Source: Polaribacter sp. (GTDB taxonomy: Bacteria; Bacteroidota; Bacteroidia; Flavobacteriales; Flavobacteriaceae). Taken from it: 64,000 bases of DNA. Of this stretch, positions 16,778 to 26,230 are shown piece by piece (position 1 is the stretch's first letter; each line of letters begins with the position of its first letter). Both the position numbers and the translations under genes were made by a program. Where the stretch lies: the NCBI RefSeq assembly GCF_024639685.1, contig NZ_JAHEHX010000021.1, positions 62,001 to 126,000 of the forward strand. The letters run 5' to 3'. The notes under the pieces are model-generated. The model did no database searches and was not told the origin of the DNA. It saw only the letters and a program-made list of their open reading frames with translations.

Positions 16778-18751
16778 TTATGAATCAGTTACATTATCTC
16801 CTGAAGATATTTCAACAGGTTCTTTCTGCTTGATCTCTACATCTAATTCCTCAAAAGGTCTTTTGCCAAATATTTTTTGAAGGTCATCTTTAAAAATCAC
16901 TTCTTTCTCTAATAATAATTCTGCAAGTACCGATAACTTTTCTTTATTTTTAGACAATAAATCTATAGCTCTTTGATACTGAATTTCTATCATCTTAGAA
17001 ATTTCTTTGTCTATTTTTTTACCAGTTTCTTCACTATATGGTTTTACAAATGCGTCGTTTCCTGATGAATCATAATAAGTGATATTACCAACCTCATCAT
17101 TTAAACCATATACGGTAACCATAGCCCTTGCTTGTTTAGTTACTTTTTCTAAATCGCTTAGAGCTCCTGTAGAAATTTTATTGAAAATAATTTTCTCTGC
17201 AGCTCTTCCTCCTAAAGTGGCACACATTTCATCCAACATTTGTTCTGTTTGCACAATTAAACGTTCTGCTGGCAAATACCATGCTGCTCCTAAAGATTGT
17301 CCTCTAGGCACGATAGTTACTTTTACTAGCGGTGCTGCATGCTCTAACATCCAACTTACAGTTGCATGACCTGCTTCATGAAAAGCAATAACTTTCTTCT
17401 CTTTTGGAGTAATTCTTTTTTTCTTCTTCTCTAAACCGCCAACAATTCTATCTACGGCATCTAGGAAATCTTGATGATGAATTGCTTTTTTTCCTTGTCT
17501 TGCAGCAATTAATGCAGCTTCATTACACATATTAGCAATATCTGCTCCCGAAAAACCTGGAGTTTGCTGAGCTAAAAACTCTACATTAACATCATCAGAT
17601 AATTTTAATGGTTTGATATGTACTTCAAAAATTTCTTGTCTTTCTCTAATATCTGGCAAATCAACATAAATTTGTCTATCAAAACGTCCTGCTCGCATTA
17701 AAGCTTTATCTAACACGTCTGCCCTATTTGTTGCTGCTATAACAATTACATTAGTATCTGTACCAAAACCATCCATTTCTGTCAATAACTGGTTTAAAGT
17801 ATTTTCACGTTCGTCATTACCACCTGTCATTGAGTTTTTTCCACGTGCTCTTCCAATTGCATCAATCTCATCTATAAAAATAATAGAAGGTGATTTTTGT
17901 TGAGCTTGTTTAAATAGGTCACGAACTCTAGAAGCACCTACCCCTACAAACATTTCAACGAAATCTGAACCAGAAAGTGAAAAGAAAGGAACACCAGCTT
18001 CTCCTGCAACAGCTTTGGCTAATAATGTTTTACCTGTTCCTGGAGGCCCAACTAGTAGAGCTCCCTTTGGAATTTTACCTCCTAAAGAAGTATATTTTTC
18101 TGGGTTTTTTAAAAAGTCTACAATCTCTTGTACTTCTTCTTTTGCACCTTCTAAACCAGCTACATTTTCGAATGTAGTTTTCACTTTAGTATCTTTATCA
18201 AAAAGCTTAGCCTTTGATTTACCAATGCTAAAAATTTGACCACCTCCACCAGAACCAGCTCCTCCACCAGACATTCTCTTCATAAAAAACAACCAAATAG
18301 CAATTAGTATAATGAATGGTAAAAGACCTAATAAAGCGTCAAAAATACTTGTCTTTTCTCTGTTATCTATATCTACAACAAGATTCCTTTTGTCCTTTTC
18401 CTCAATTACACCTTGTTCAAAAGTTCTTTGGTCTCCAAAATTGTATTCGTAAACTGCAGAACCTGGTCTATAAAAAGTAGAAGAAGTGAATTTTTTGTGT
18501 TTTTGTTTCTTTAATGCTTCTTTAGTCAGATAAATCTGAGCTACATCTCTATTGATAACAACGATTTCTTTGATATCATTATCTTGTAAGATTTCATCAA
18601 ATTTATTTTTAGAGATACTCTTTGAAGCTAAATCTCCACTACTGAAAAACTGAATTGCGAAAATTGCCAAAATAACGGCTCCATAAATCCAATACGAATT
18701 GAATTTAAATTTAGGCATATTTGATTTTTTATCTTTATTTGAATTACTCAT
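16778..18751 (-). CDS. ftsH: ATP-dependent zinc metalloprotease FtsH
   Basis: FtsH is the membrane AAA protease that degrades unassembled membrane proteins and regulators. Two membrane segments (about 20-36 and 137-157) flank a periplasmic domain. Walker A GPPGTGKT is at 235-242, Walker B IIFIDEID near 290-297, the SRH ends in AGRFDR, and the zinc motif HEAGH is at 458-462. A glycine-rich linker ([11 protein letters not shown]) follows TM2. The 657 residues are typical. It follows rsfS by 17 bases in a minus-strand operon with LUD, cdsA, psd and the acyl-CoA-binding gene. Confidence 0.97.
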   Translation of the reverse strand: MSNSNKDKKSNMPKFKFNSYWIYGAVILAIFAIQFFSSGDLASKSISKNKFDEILQDNDIKEIVVINRDVAQIYLTKEALKKQKHKKFTSSTFYRPGSAVYEYNFGDQRTFEQGVIEEKDKRNLVVDIDNREKTSIFDALLGLLPFIILIAIWLFFMKRMSGGGAGSGGGGQIFSIGKSKAKLFDKDTKVKTTFENVAGLEGAKEEVQEIVDFLKNPEKYTSLGGKIPKGALLVGPPGTGKTLLAKAVAGEAGVPFFSLSGSDFVEMFVGVGASRVRDLFKQAQQKSPSIIFIDEIDAIGRARGKNSMTGGNDERENTLNQLLTEMDGFGTDTNVIVIAATNRADVLDKALMRAGRFDRQIYVDLPDIRERQEIFEVHIKPLKLSDDVNVEFLAQQTPGFSGADIANMCNEAALIAARQGKKAIHHQDFLDAVDRIVGGLEKKKKRITPKEKKVIAFHEAGHATVSWMLEHAAPLVKVTIVPRGQSLGAAWYLPAERLIVQTEQMLDEMCATLGGRAAEKIIFNKISTGALSDLEKVTKQARAMVTVYGLNDEVGNITYYDSSGNDAFVKPYSEETGKKIDKEISKMIEIQYQRAIDLLSKNKEKLSVLAELLLEKEVIFKDDLQKIFGKRPFEELDVEIKQKEPVEISSGDNVTDS

Positions 18752-18768
18752 CTTTTTAATAAATAGTA

Positions 18769-19137
18769 TTAAACTGGGTTAATTTCAGTGATTTTTGCAT
18801 CACCCCAAAGGCTTTCAATATCATAATAATCTCTAACATGTTTTTGAAAAATATGTACTACTACATTTACATAATCCATTAAAACCCATTCAGAGATTCC
18901 TTGACCCTCTACATGCCATGGTTTATCTTTCACCTCTTTACTTACAACTTTTTGAACTGATCCAGAAATGGCGTTGACCTGTGTGTTTGAGTTACCAGAA
19001 CAAATTACAAAGTAATCGCAAACGGTATTTTCTATTTCTCTTAAATCTAATAATTGGATGTTTTCTCCTTTAACATCGTCGATTCCTTTAATAATTACAG
19101 CGATTAAATCATCTGTACTTACTTGTTTTTTTGTCAT
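18769..19137 (-). CDS. rsfS: Ribosome silencing factor RsfS
   Basis: RsfS binds ribosomal protein L14 and blocks 30S-50S joining when nutrients are scarce. The 122-residue protein has the family core: DYFVICSGNSNTQVNAISGSV, KPWHVEGQGISEWVLMDYVNVVVHIF and RDYYDIESLWGDA. It is the first gene of the ftsH-cdsA-psd operon and divergent from birA. Confidence 0.95.
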   Translation of the reverse strand: MTKKQVSTDDLIAVIIKGIDDVKGENIQLLDLREIENTVCDYFVICSGNSNTQVNAISGSVQKVVSKEVKDKPWHVEGQGISEWVLMDYVNVVVHIFQKHVRDYYDIESLWGDAKITEINPV

Positions 19138-19159
19138 TAATTTGTTCTATAATTTAGTG

Positions 19160-19167
19160 CAAAGTTA
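19160..19167 (-). promoter_or_regulatory. Putative -7 promoter box for the rsfS-ftsH operon
   Basis: On the minus strand this reads TAACTTTG, an exact TAnnTTTG box, 22 bases before the rsfS ATG. No TTG occurs at the usual -33 distance. Confidence 0.5.
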
Positions 19168-19224
19168 TTATTTTTTTGCGAGTATTTTATGTAATATTGA
19201 ACTTGTTTACACAATATTTAATAA

Positions 19225-19956
19225 TTGAAATTAATCAAACTTAATGCCATTGACTCTACAAGTACTTTTTTAAAGGAAATGGTTACAAATTCTAACTTAG
19301 AAAATTACACTACTGTTGTTGCTAAAGCACAAACCAAAGGTCGTGGTCAAAGAGAAAGCTCTTGGACATCTGAACCTTATAAAAACCTTACATCTAGTGT
19401 GTTTATTAGAGATTTAGATTTACAAATAACCAATCAGAAATATTTTAATTTTGCAATCTGTTTAGCTGTTTATGATGTAATTTCTAAATATATTGACAAC
19501 CAACTTTTTATTAAATGGCCAAACGATATTCTGTCAGCTAATCAGAAAATTTGTGGAATATTAATTGAAAATTCGATTTCAAAAGGTTTTATCCAGAAAT
19601 CTATAGTTGGAATTGGAATTAATGTTAATCAAGAAAAATTTCAAGATGATTTAAATAAAGTTTCATCTCTAAAAAATATAACTGGCAAATCATATAATTT
19701 AGATGATCTACTAATTAAAGTTGTAAATTCAATAAAAGCTCGAGTAATCCAAGTTATAAATAAAGATTATAAAAACTTAGAATTGGACTATTTAAATGTT
19801 TTGTACAAAAAAAACACTCCTAGTATGTTTAAAACTACTGAGAATGTTTTATTTATGGGTAAAATTATAGGCATCTCTTCTTCTGGAAATCTGCAGGTGG
19901 AACTTGAAGATGAAACTTTAAAAGAGTTTGGAATTAAAGAAATTTCTTTTGCCTAA
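19225..19956 (+). CDS. birA: Biotin-[acetyl-CoA-carboxylase] ligase (BirA without DNA-binding domain)
   Basis: This enzyme activates biotin as biotinyl-AMP and attaches it to the acetyl-CoA carboxylase carrier. The 243-residue protein begins at the catalytic domain (LNAIDSTSTFLKEM), with GRGQRESSW as the adenylate loop, FIKWPNDI, and KICGILIEN..GIGINVN. It lacks the helix-turn-helix of the repressor type. The start is a TTG at 19225; no ATG fits the conserved N terminus. The last 4 bases overlap the convergent SRPBCC gene. Confidence 0.93.
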   Translation: MKLIKLNAIDSTSTFLKEMVTNSNLENYTTVVAKAQTKGRGQRESSWTSEPYKNLTSSVFIRDLDLQITNQKYFNFAICLAVYDVISKYIDNQLFIKWPNDILSANQKICGILIENSISKGFIQKSIVGIGINVNQEKFQDDLNKVSSLKNITGKSYNLDDLLIKVVNSIKARVIQVINKDYKNLELDYLNVLYKKNTPSMFKTTENVLFMGKIIGISSSGNLQVELEDETLKEFGIKEISFA

Positions 19957-20342
19957 ATTGTTTCTAAATTATCCGTAAGCGTTTCAATAAAACTGGTTAA
20001 TGGTTTTTTAACCATCATTGCCATCATTGCATTAAACTTACCTTGAAATTCTAATTGAACTTCTGAAGAATCTTTATCTATGGACTGAATATCAGCCACC
20101 AATTGAAAATCTAATTTGTTACTTGCAGCTCCCAAAGTTACATTAGAATATGATGTCTTTGCTTTAAGGACTAACCTAATTTCTGGCATACCTTTTAAGC
20201 CGAAAATAAAAGAATCTCCTTCTACCTCAAACTTTTGAATAGATTCTGGCATTAACTGCTCAAAGTTTTTTAAATCTGATAAAAATTCGAAAGTTTCTTT
20301 TTGAGATTTCTCAACAACTATTCTAGTACCTTTTATATTCAT
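19953..20342 (-). CDS. SRPBCC superfamily protein
   Basis: This 129-residue START/Bet-v-1-like protein has the ligand-pocket pattern VEKSQKETFEFLSDLKNFEQLMPE at the start and a long C-terminal helix (MMVKKPLTSFIETLTDNLE). Ligand and role are unknown. It follows pyrE by 11 bases and is probably its operon partner. Confidence 0.78.
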   Translation of the reverse strand: MNIKGTRIVVEKSQKETFEFLSDLKNFEQLMPESIQKFEVEGDSFIFGLKGMPEIRLVLKAKTSYSNVTLGAASNKLDFQLVADIQSIDKDSSEVQLEFQGKFNAMMAMMVKKPLTSFIETLTDNLETI

Positions 20343-20353
20343 GCTTATTTATT

Positions 20354-20989
20354 TTATTGATTCCACTCACTAGGGTTAGCTCTCCATTCTTGTAAAGTAG
20401 CTAATTCTTTTTGAGAAATATAATTACTATCTAATGCTTGCTCTAATAAATTCTCGTAATTGCTTAACGTTTTTAAGTTTAAGTTTTTATCCTTAAAATT
20501 CTGTGTTGCCACATCAAATCCATAAGAAAAAATAGCAACCATACCTTTTACAACAGCTCCTACCTCTTTTATGGCTGCTACTGCATTTAAACTGCTATTA
20601 CCTGTACTTATTAAATCTTCAATAACAACTACATTTTGTCCACTTTCTAAATGCCCTTCTATTTGGTTTTTCCTACCATGTTTTTTAGGTACTGGCCTAA
20701 CATATACGAAAGGGACACCAAGTTCTTGAGCAACCAAAATACCAATTGCTATAGCTCCTGTTGCAACCCCAGCAATTACATCTGGCTTACCATATTCTAA
20801 TTCTACAATTTTAGCAATTTCTTCCTTTAAGAAAACACGAACAGGAGGATAAGATAAGGTAACTCTATTATCACAATAAATAGGAGATTTCCAACCTGAA
20901 GCCCACTGAAAAGGTTCATTAGGACTTAGTTTAATCGCTTTTATTTGCAATAAAAGTTCAGCTGTTTTTTTTGAAGTATCTTTGTTCAT
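20354..20989 (-). CDS. pyrE: Orotate phosphoribosyltransferase
   Basis: PyrE converts orotate and PRPP to OMP in pyrimidine synthesis. The PRPP-binding motif is VVVIEDLISTGNS. FQWASGWKSPIYCDNR and the VYVRPVPKKHGRKNQIEG loop are also present. I chose the ATG at 20989 (MNKDTSKKTAELL). The longer frame to 21043 would overlap the divergent Nudix gene and adds a sequence unlike the family. Length from this start is 211 residues. Confidence 0.94.
   Translation of the reverse strand: MNKDTSKKTAELLLQIKAIKLSPNEPFQWASGWKSPIYCDNRVTLSYPPVRVFLKEEIAKIVELEYGKPDVIAGVATGAIAIGILVAQELGVPFVYVRPVPKKHGRKNQIEGHLESGQNVVVIEDLISTGNSSLNAVAAIKEVGAVVKGMVAIFSYGFDVATQNFKDKNLNLKTLSNYENLLEQALDSNYISQKELATLQEWRANPSEWNQ
20977..20984 (+). 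promoter_or_regulatory. Putative -7 box for the Nudix gene, inside pyrE
   Basis: TATCTTTG matches TAnnTTTG exactly. It lies 18 bases before the Nudix ATG (21003) and within the first codons of the opposing pyrE gene. Confidence 0.5.
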
Positions 20990-20999
20990 AACCATGTCA

Positions 21000-21007
21000 C
21001 AAATGTA
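21000..21007 (-). promoter_or_regulatory. Putative -7 box for pyrE, overlapping the Nudix start codon
   Basis: On the minus strand this reads TACATTTG, an exact TAnnTTTG box, 10 bases before the pyrE ATG (20989). It covers the Nudix start codon on the other strand. Confidence 0.5.
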
Positions 21008-21599
21008 TAAAGTTTTTGTAAATGATAAACCAATAATTATCACATCTTCATCAAAAAATGAAAAAAATCTTCCAACTTATTCATTCTCTGAGATTAATTT
21101 TAAGGATGTACTTCTAAAATTACAAGATACATCTACTCTAGGTATTATTCTTATCGCCGCAAATTTAGAACTTGATTGGCAATTATTCATCAAAAATTTA
21201 AAAGTAATTCCTGCTGCAGGTGGTTTGGTTTTAAATGATGAAAAATCTGTATTATTTATTTATAGAAATAAAGTTTGGGAATTACCAAAAGGAGGAATAG
21301 AAAAAGGGGAATCTAAAGAAATAGCTGCTATTAGAGAAGTAGAAGAAGAATGCGGAATAACCAACTTATCTATACTAAAACAGCTACCAACCACCTATCA
21401 TATTTATGATTATAAAGGTTTAAATTTAAAACAAACCTTCTGGTTTTTAATGCACTCTAATGATACATCAGCATTAACTCCTCAATTAGAAGAGGGCATT
21501 ACGAAAGTTGCTTTTCTAAACTCAAAAAAAATTAAAAGTGCACTTTCAAATACATATACTAACATTAAATTAGTATATGATGCTTATAAACAAGCTTAA
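21003..21599 (+). CDS. Nudix hydrolase
   Basis: The Nudix box GGIEKGESKEIAAIREVEEECGI is complete (GX5EX7REUXEEXGU), so the protein should hydrolyse a nucleoside-diphosphate-linked compound with a divalent metal. The first 70 residues form an extra N-terminal region before VIPAAGGLVLN. I chose MYKVFVNDKP as the start because the longer frame overlaps the opposing pyrE start. The substrate cannot be told from sequence. It is transcribed divergently from pyrE with 13 bases between start codons. Confidence 0.9.
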   Translation: MYKVFVNDKPIIITSSSKNEKNLPTYSFSEINFKDVLLKLQDTSTLGIILIAANLELDWQLFIKNLKVIPAAGGLVLNDEKSVLFIYRNKVWELPKGGIEKGESKEIAAIREVEEECGITNLSILKQLPTTYHIYDYKGLNLKQTFWFLMHSNDTSALTPQLEEGITKVAFLNSKKIKSALSNTYTNIKLVYDAYKQA

Positions 21600-21614
21600 A
21601 TCTAAAAAACACAC

Positions 21615-21622
21615 TATATTTG
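21615..21622 (+). promoter_or_regulatory. Putative -7 promoter box for the SulP gene
   Basis: TATATTTG is an exact TAnnTTTG box, 24 bases before the SulP ATG. Confidence 0.5.
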
Positions 21623-21646
21623 CCAACTTTTAAAAGCCAATAAATT

Positions 21647-23308
21647 ATGACAGAATTCATAAAAAAAATTACACCTAATGTTAAAGACGATGTTTTAGCC
21701 GGCATTACTGTTTCTTTAGCTATGATTCCTGAGGTAGTTGCTTTTGCGTTTGTTGCTCAAATAGACCCTTTAGTAGCGCTTTCTGGTGCGTTCATAATAG
21801 GTTTAATAACAGCTGTTTTTGGTGGTAGACCAGGTTTAATTTCTGGAGCTGCTGGTGCTGTTGCTGTAATTTTTGTTGCTATGATTTCTGAAGGGCATAC
21901 AAAAGGCATGTTGTTTGATACACCAGTAGATAACATGGGTTATTTTTACCTATTAGCTTGTGTAATATTAATGGGTATTATCCAGGTTTTTGCAGGTGTT
22001 TTTAAACTAGGGAAATTTGTAAGATTAATTCCACACCCAGTAATGATGGGTTTTGTAAATGGATTAGCTATAGTAATCTTCTGGGCTCAAGTAAAAATGT
22101 TTTCTCACAAATCTTTATCAATTTCCAGTGAAGGTGTAAATGAATATACTAGTACTTTTATGCAGGGTTCAGAACTTTTTATAATGCTTGGACTTGTTGC
22201 TTTAACCATGGGAATTATTTGGCTTTTACCTAAAATCACTAAAAAGATTCCTGCTTCATTAACCGCTATTTTAATAACTACGTTAATTGTTGTATTCTCT
22301 GGATTAGAAGTCTCTACTGTTGGTTCGTATATAATAGAAGGAGGAGGAACTGGATTAAAGGGTGAATTCCCAACACCAAGTTTAGAACTTTGGAAAAACT
22401 TACCCTTTAATTTAGACACACTAACATTTATTTTACCATTTGCTGTTCTAGCAGCTTCTGTTGGTTTAATAGAATCTTTAATGACCATGAATTTGGTTGA
22501 TGAATTAACAGAAACTAGGGGAAATGGAAATAAAGAATGCGTAGCTCAAGGAGCAGGAAACATTGTAAGTGGTTTGTTTGGTGGAACAGGTGGTTGTGGA
22601 ATGATTGGCCAAACCGTAATAAATATAAACGCAGGTGGTAGAGGAAGATTATCTGGCATAATGATGGCTGTTACTTTATTAACTTTTATACTTTTTACAG
22701 ATAAATTGATAGAACAAGTGCCAATTGCAGCCTTAGTAGGTGTAATGTTTATGATGGTTATTGAAACTTTTGCTTGGTCTAGTTTTAGAATTCTTAAAAA
22801 AATACCAAAGTCAGATGCTTTTGTTTTAATAACGGTATCTGCTGTAACCGTTATTTTTGATTTAGCAATAGCCGTTTTTGTTGGTGTAATTATTTCTGCC
22901 TTAGTTTTTGCTTGGGAAAACGCTAGAAGAATTAGAGCTAGAAAACGTTTTAAAGAAGATGGTACTAAAGTATATGAGATTTGGGGACCTTTATTTTTTG
23001 GAAGCATCTTAGCTTTTAACGAAAAGTTTGATGTTAAAAATGATCCTGATCAAGTAGAAATAGATTTTGTAGAAGCTAGAATATCTGATCATTCTGCTAT
23101 TGAAGCTATCTTTGCTTTGGTGGAAAAATACCAGGCCTTAAATAAAAAAGTAATTTTAAAACACCTTAGCGAAGATTGTAAAGTATTATTATACAAAGCA
23201 TCTCCAATCTTTATAGATATTATAGAAGAAGGTATAGATGACCCAAGATATCACCTTGCAGCAAACCCTGAAAAATTCCCTAAACCATTAAGCGAATATA
23301 AGTTCTAG
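21647..23308 (+). CDS. SulP family anion transporter
   Basis: This 553-residue inner-membrane transporter has the SulP core with many membrane helices: AGITVSLAMIPEVVAFAFVA, the conserved PGLISGAAGAVAVIFVAM, and PHPVMMGFVNGLAI. A C-terminal cytoplasmic STAS-like domain runs from about residue 445 (GPLFFGSILAFNEKF...HSAIEAIFALVEKYQ). SulP members move sulfate, bicarbonate or other anions, some with sodium. Bicarbonate is plausible in a marine phototroph but not provable here. Confidence 0.92.
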   Translation: MTEFIKKITPNVKDDVLAGITVSLAMIPEVVAFAFVAQIDPLVALSGAFIIGLITAVFGGRPGLISGAAGAVAVIFVAMISEGHTKGMLFDTPVDNMGYFYLLACVILMGIIQVFAGVFKLGKFVRLIPHPVMMGFVNGLAIVIFWAQVKMFSHKSLSISSEGVNEYTSTFMQGSELFIMLGLVALTMGIIWLLPKITKKIPASLTAILITTLIVVFSGLEVSTVGSYIIEGGGTGLKGEFPTPSLELWKNLPFNLDTLTFILPFAVLAASVGLIESLMTMNLVDELTETRGNGNKECVAQGAGNIVSGLFGGTGGCGMIGQTVININAGGRGRLSGIMMAVTLLTFILFTDKLIEQVPIAALVGVMFMMVIETFAWSSFRILKKIPKSDAFVLITVSAVTVIFDLAIAVFVGVIISALVFAWENARRIRARKRFKEDGTKVYEIWGPLFFGSILAFNEKFDVKNDPDQVEIDFVEARISDHSAIEAIFALVEKYQALNKKVILKHLSEDCKVLLYKASPIFIDIIEEGIDDPRYHLAANPEKFPKPLSEYKF

Positions 23309-23347
23309 AAAAGCACTATATTTGGATAACCAATTTGGTAAACCAAT

Positions 23348-23355
23348 TATATTTG
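23348..23355 (+). promoter_or_regulatory. Putative -7 promoter box for the lyase-like T9SS gene
   Basis: TATATTTG matches TAnnTTTG exactly and ends 4 bases before the ACG that starts the signal-peptide frame. The metallophosphoesterase gene at 41405 has almost the same box-to-start distance. Confidence 0.5.
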
Positions 23356-23359
23356 ACTT

Positions 23360-24418
23360 ACGTTAAGAATTTTAGTTTCAGTTTTTGCCTTACTTTTATT
23401 CTCATTAAACACCAAAGCACAAGTAGTGTTGAGTGCTGATGGAGCAGGAAACACCTACGAACTTATAAATTCTGTTATGGCTCCAAATTACAATGTAGTT
23501 AAAGTGCCAGATTGTGTACACACCTCTTTTGGTAGACATATAGATGAAGTCTTTGATACTGATCTAAATAAAAATGTCTTTCGTTTTTTCGCTCATGCTT
23601 CTGAAGATAATGATCGATGTAAAACTTTTGACAGGCAACGAACTGAAATAAAATCTTATGACAAAAGCCCAGATAATTTATTAGGCTTAGAAGGTGAAAG
23701 ACTAATCTATAAATGGAAAATGAAGCTTAGTGCAGACTTTCAAGTTTCACCAAACTTCACACACTTACATCAAATTAAATCTGTTGGAGGTAGTTTTGCA
23801 TCAATACCAATGTTTACACTAACTGCAAGAAAAGCAACTCCAGATCGTTTAGAATTAAGGTATACCAGTACTAATGATCAAAACACCATGAAAACTGCAG
23901 ACTTAGATTTATTAAGAGGGAATTGGGTTTCGATTAGTGTTGATTTAACTTACGGTACTAACAGCGATTACGAAATAGAAATTAGAAATATTGCTACAAA
24001 TGCTGTAATACTTTACTATCAAAATTCGAATTTAGATAACTGGCAAGAAGGTGCTGAATTTGCTAGACCTAAATGGGGTATTTACAGAAGTTTAAACAAC
24101 GTACAAGACTTAAAAGATGAAGCTGTACTTTTCGCAGATTTTAGCATTGAAGAAACAAACCCGTTATCTACAAATCGTTTCTTCACAAATAAGGCTTTTA
24201 TTTTGTCTCCTAATCCAGTTAAAAATGATATTAAAATAATTAATACTAATCTAGAGTGTGATTATGTATTAGTTTTTAACAGCTTAGGAAAAAAAGTAAC
24301 CGAAAAGAAAATAACTACAAGACAAATAAATATTTCAGAATTAAATGCCGGAGCTTATTATTTTATTTTTAAGAATGGATCAAAAATGATAAGTAAAAAC
24401 AAAGTAATTGTAAAATAA
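23360..24418 (+). CDS. Secreted T9SS-sorted polysaccharide-lyase-like protein, ATG missing (reads ACG)
   Basis: The frame encodes a good signal peptide (LRILVSVFALLLFSLNTKAQ), a jelly-roll lyase-like domain and a T9SS sorting domain (from about ILSPNPVKN to KNKVIVK). QRTEIKS, HLHQIKS and KWGIYRS resemble concanavalin-type uronate lyases of the glucuronan/heparin-lyase-I type, so it may cleave an acidic polysaccharide. The frame is closed by TGA at 23354-23356 and has no ATG before the signal peptide. ACG occupies the expected start. A GTG at 23426 would make a protein without a signal peptide. It may therefore be a very young pseudogene. Confidence 0.68.
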   Translation, partial: TLRILVSVFALLLFSLNTKAQVVLSADGAGNTYELINSVMAPNYNVVKVPDCVHTSFGRHIDEVFDTDLNKNVFRFFAHASEDNDRCKTFDRQRTEIKSYDKSPDNLLGLEGERLIYKWKMKLSADFQVSPNFTHLHQIKSVGGSFASIPMFTLTARKATPDRLELRYTSTNDQNTMKTADLDLLRGNWVSISVDLTYGTNSDYEIEIRNIATNAVILYYQNSNLDNWQEGAEFARPKWGIYRSLNNVQDLKDEAVLFADFSIEETNPLSTNRFFTNKAFILSPNPVKNDIKIINTNLECDYVLVFNSLGKKVTEKKITTRQINISELNAGAYYFIFKNGSKMISKNKVIVK

Positions 24419-24457
24419 TTTTCATAAAATTAAAAGAATTCCTTGAAACTTTTAAAA

Positions 24458-26227
24458 CTAATCTTTTGTGCTATAAACCTTAAAAACAGGAAGCATTAGA
24501 TGTGTCTTTTCGTAATAAGGTGAATTTTTATAAATATAATCTAATTGCATTCTTGGGTTTTTCTGAAAATATTCATCTTCTTTAAGTTTGTTTTCAAATT
24601 CATTTTTCAAAAACTCATTATCTTCTAAGATTTGGGCTGCAACATCTTCAAAAACGTAGGATGAATAACCTTCTTTCTTTTGCAAAACAGTGTCAAAAAA
24701 GTTCCAATTAAAAAAAGAATCTGTAGCTTCTGCTTCTAATGTTTCTAGTAAATAACGAACTCCATTTTGAATTGTTGGTATGTATAAATCACCTTTTTGA
24801 AATGCTACTTCTTCTATTGAGCTAAATACTTCTGTACTGTAATGTAAATAATGCCCTTCATAAGGTGCACTTCTAGATTTAAAATCTTTCACGTGATTTA
24901 CAGTAACAACAATTGTTGTATCATTTTTAATCCTTGTGTACTCAATTTGATTGTTATTTAATCTTTCTACAACTTTATGCCAACCTTTAGGTAAAATGTA
25001 AGCAACAGGAATTTCAATTTCTTTGGTAACTTTAAACTCATCAAAATACTTTGTTTCTTTTTCAAAAGGTTTGTTTTTGTCGTAAAACAAACGTTTACCA
25101 TTGGTAACTTTACTGTCTATATAAGAACCTTCAAAACCCTTAAAATTTAGTATTCTGTACTTCTCTCTATCTACAGCATATTGAATAGGATATGTTTTTT
25201 TACTTAATAGTCCTGATGTAGCTTTTGCTCTTAAATCTTTAATTTTTTCTGAATTTTCTTCAGTAAAATCAAAAGCAGATAACATAAGCTCATAAGTTTG
25301 TTCTACTCTAATTTTATAAGGCTTTAGCATGTGCGTTTCTACCATTAAACCTAATGTATTAAACAAGGTTGTATAGCCTGTAGAATATCTTGGAGAATCG
25401 AAAAATTGAGAAAAACCAACTTCTGGTGTATTACCCCAAACATTTACATATGGCGTAATTATAATGTCTTTTTGCTCTAGAGATTTCTCTAAATTTGGCC
25501 TCATTTCATTCTGCAAAAAAGAACCTAATTTACCACCCAATTTATTATGCTGGGTAAATAGATGTGTTATTGAATATTGATAATCTGCACCATTACTCAC
25601 ATGATTATCTATAAAAACATCTGGATTTACAGTATGAAAAATATCTGCAAATGCAGCTGAATTCTTAGTATCTTGCTTTATGAAGTCTCTGTTCAAATCG
25701 AAATTTCTGGCATTTCCTCTAAAACCATATTCTAAAGGTCCATTTTGATTTGCTCTTGTATGCGAATTTCTATTTAAAGATCCTCCAATATTATACACAG
25801 GAATTACACAAATAATCGAATTTTTATATTTCTTTTGTAAAGAATCATTTTTTACAATATCTCTTAACAACATCATAGTAGCATCTATTCCATCAGATTC
25901 TCCTGGATGAATTCCATTATTAATTAAAATTCTATTTTTTGCTGAATTTTTAATTTCATCAACATTATAAATTCCATTGCTATCATAAACCACTAAATGT
26001 AATGGCTCTCCAGAATCTGTTTGCCCAAAATTAAACAGCGAAATTTCATTATAAACCTCAGACAACTCTGAAAAATATTCTATAACCTCAATATATTCTG
26101 GAGTTTCTGTTCCTTTAGACTTTTCGAAAATTGTAGTAAAATCTGCTGATTGTTTAGATGATTTGCTGCAAGAAACCACAAAAATCAAGGTTGAAACCAA
26201 TAAGGTTTTCAATAAAAATTTGCTCAT
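24458..26227 (-). CDS. M14 family metallocarboxypeptidase-like lipoprotein
   Basis: This 589-residue protein has a lipobox (FVVSC, Cys about residue 20). The M14 zinc motif HPGESDG (His-x-x-Glu) appears in NNGIHPGESDGIDA, with a later His in FIDNHVSNGADYQY and substrate-binding NRDFIKQ. A long C-terminal region after the catalytic domain is uncharacterised. It probably acts in the periplasm or on the surface on peptides or cell-wall fragments. It is followed upstream by coaD with a 3-base gap. Confidence 0.86.
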   Translation of the reverse strand: MSKFLLKTLLVSTLIFVVSCSKSSKQSADFTTIFEKSKGTETPEYIEVIEYFSELSEVYNEISLFNFGQTDSGEPLHLVVYDSNGIYNVDEIKNSAKNRILINNGIHPGESDGIDATMMLLRDIVKNDSLQKKYKNSIICVIPVYNIGGSLNRNSHTRANQNGPLEYGFRGNARNFDLNRDFIKQDTKNSAAFADIFHTVNPDVFIDNHVSNGADYQYSITHLFTQHNKLGGKLGSFLQNEMRPNLEKSLEQKDIIITPYVNVWGNTPEVGFSQFFDSPRYSTGYTTLFNTLGLMVETHMLKPYKIRVEQTYELMLSAFDFTEENSEKIKDLRAKATSGLLSKKTYPIQYAVDREKYRILNFKGFEGSYIDSKVTNGKRLFYDKNKPFEKETKYFDEFKVTKEIEIPVAYILPKGWHKVVERLNNNQIEYTRIKNDTTIVVTVNHVKDFKSRSAPYEGHYLHYSTEVFSSIEEVAFQKGDLYIPTIQNGVRYLLETLEAEATDSFFNWNFFDTVLQKKEGYSSYVFEDVAAQILEDNEFLKNEFENKLKEDEYFQKNPRMQLDYIYKNSPYYEKTHLMLPVFKVYSTKD

Positions 26228-26230
26228 AAA

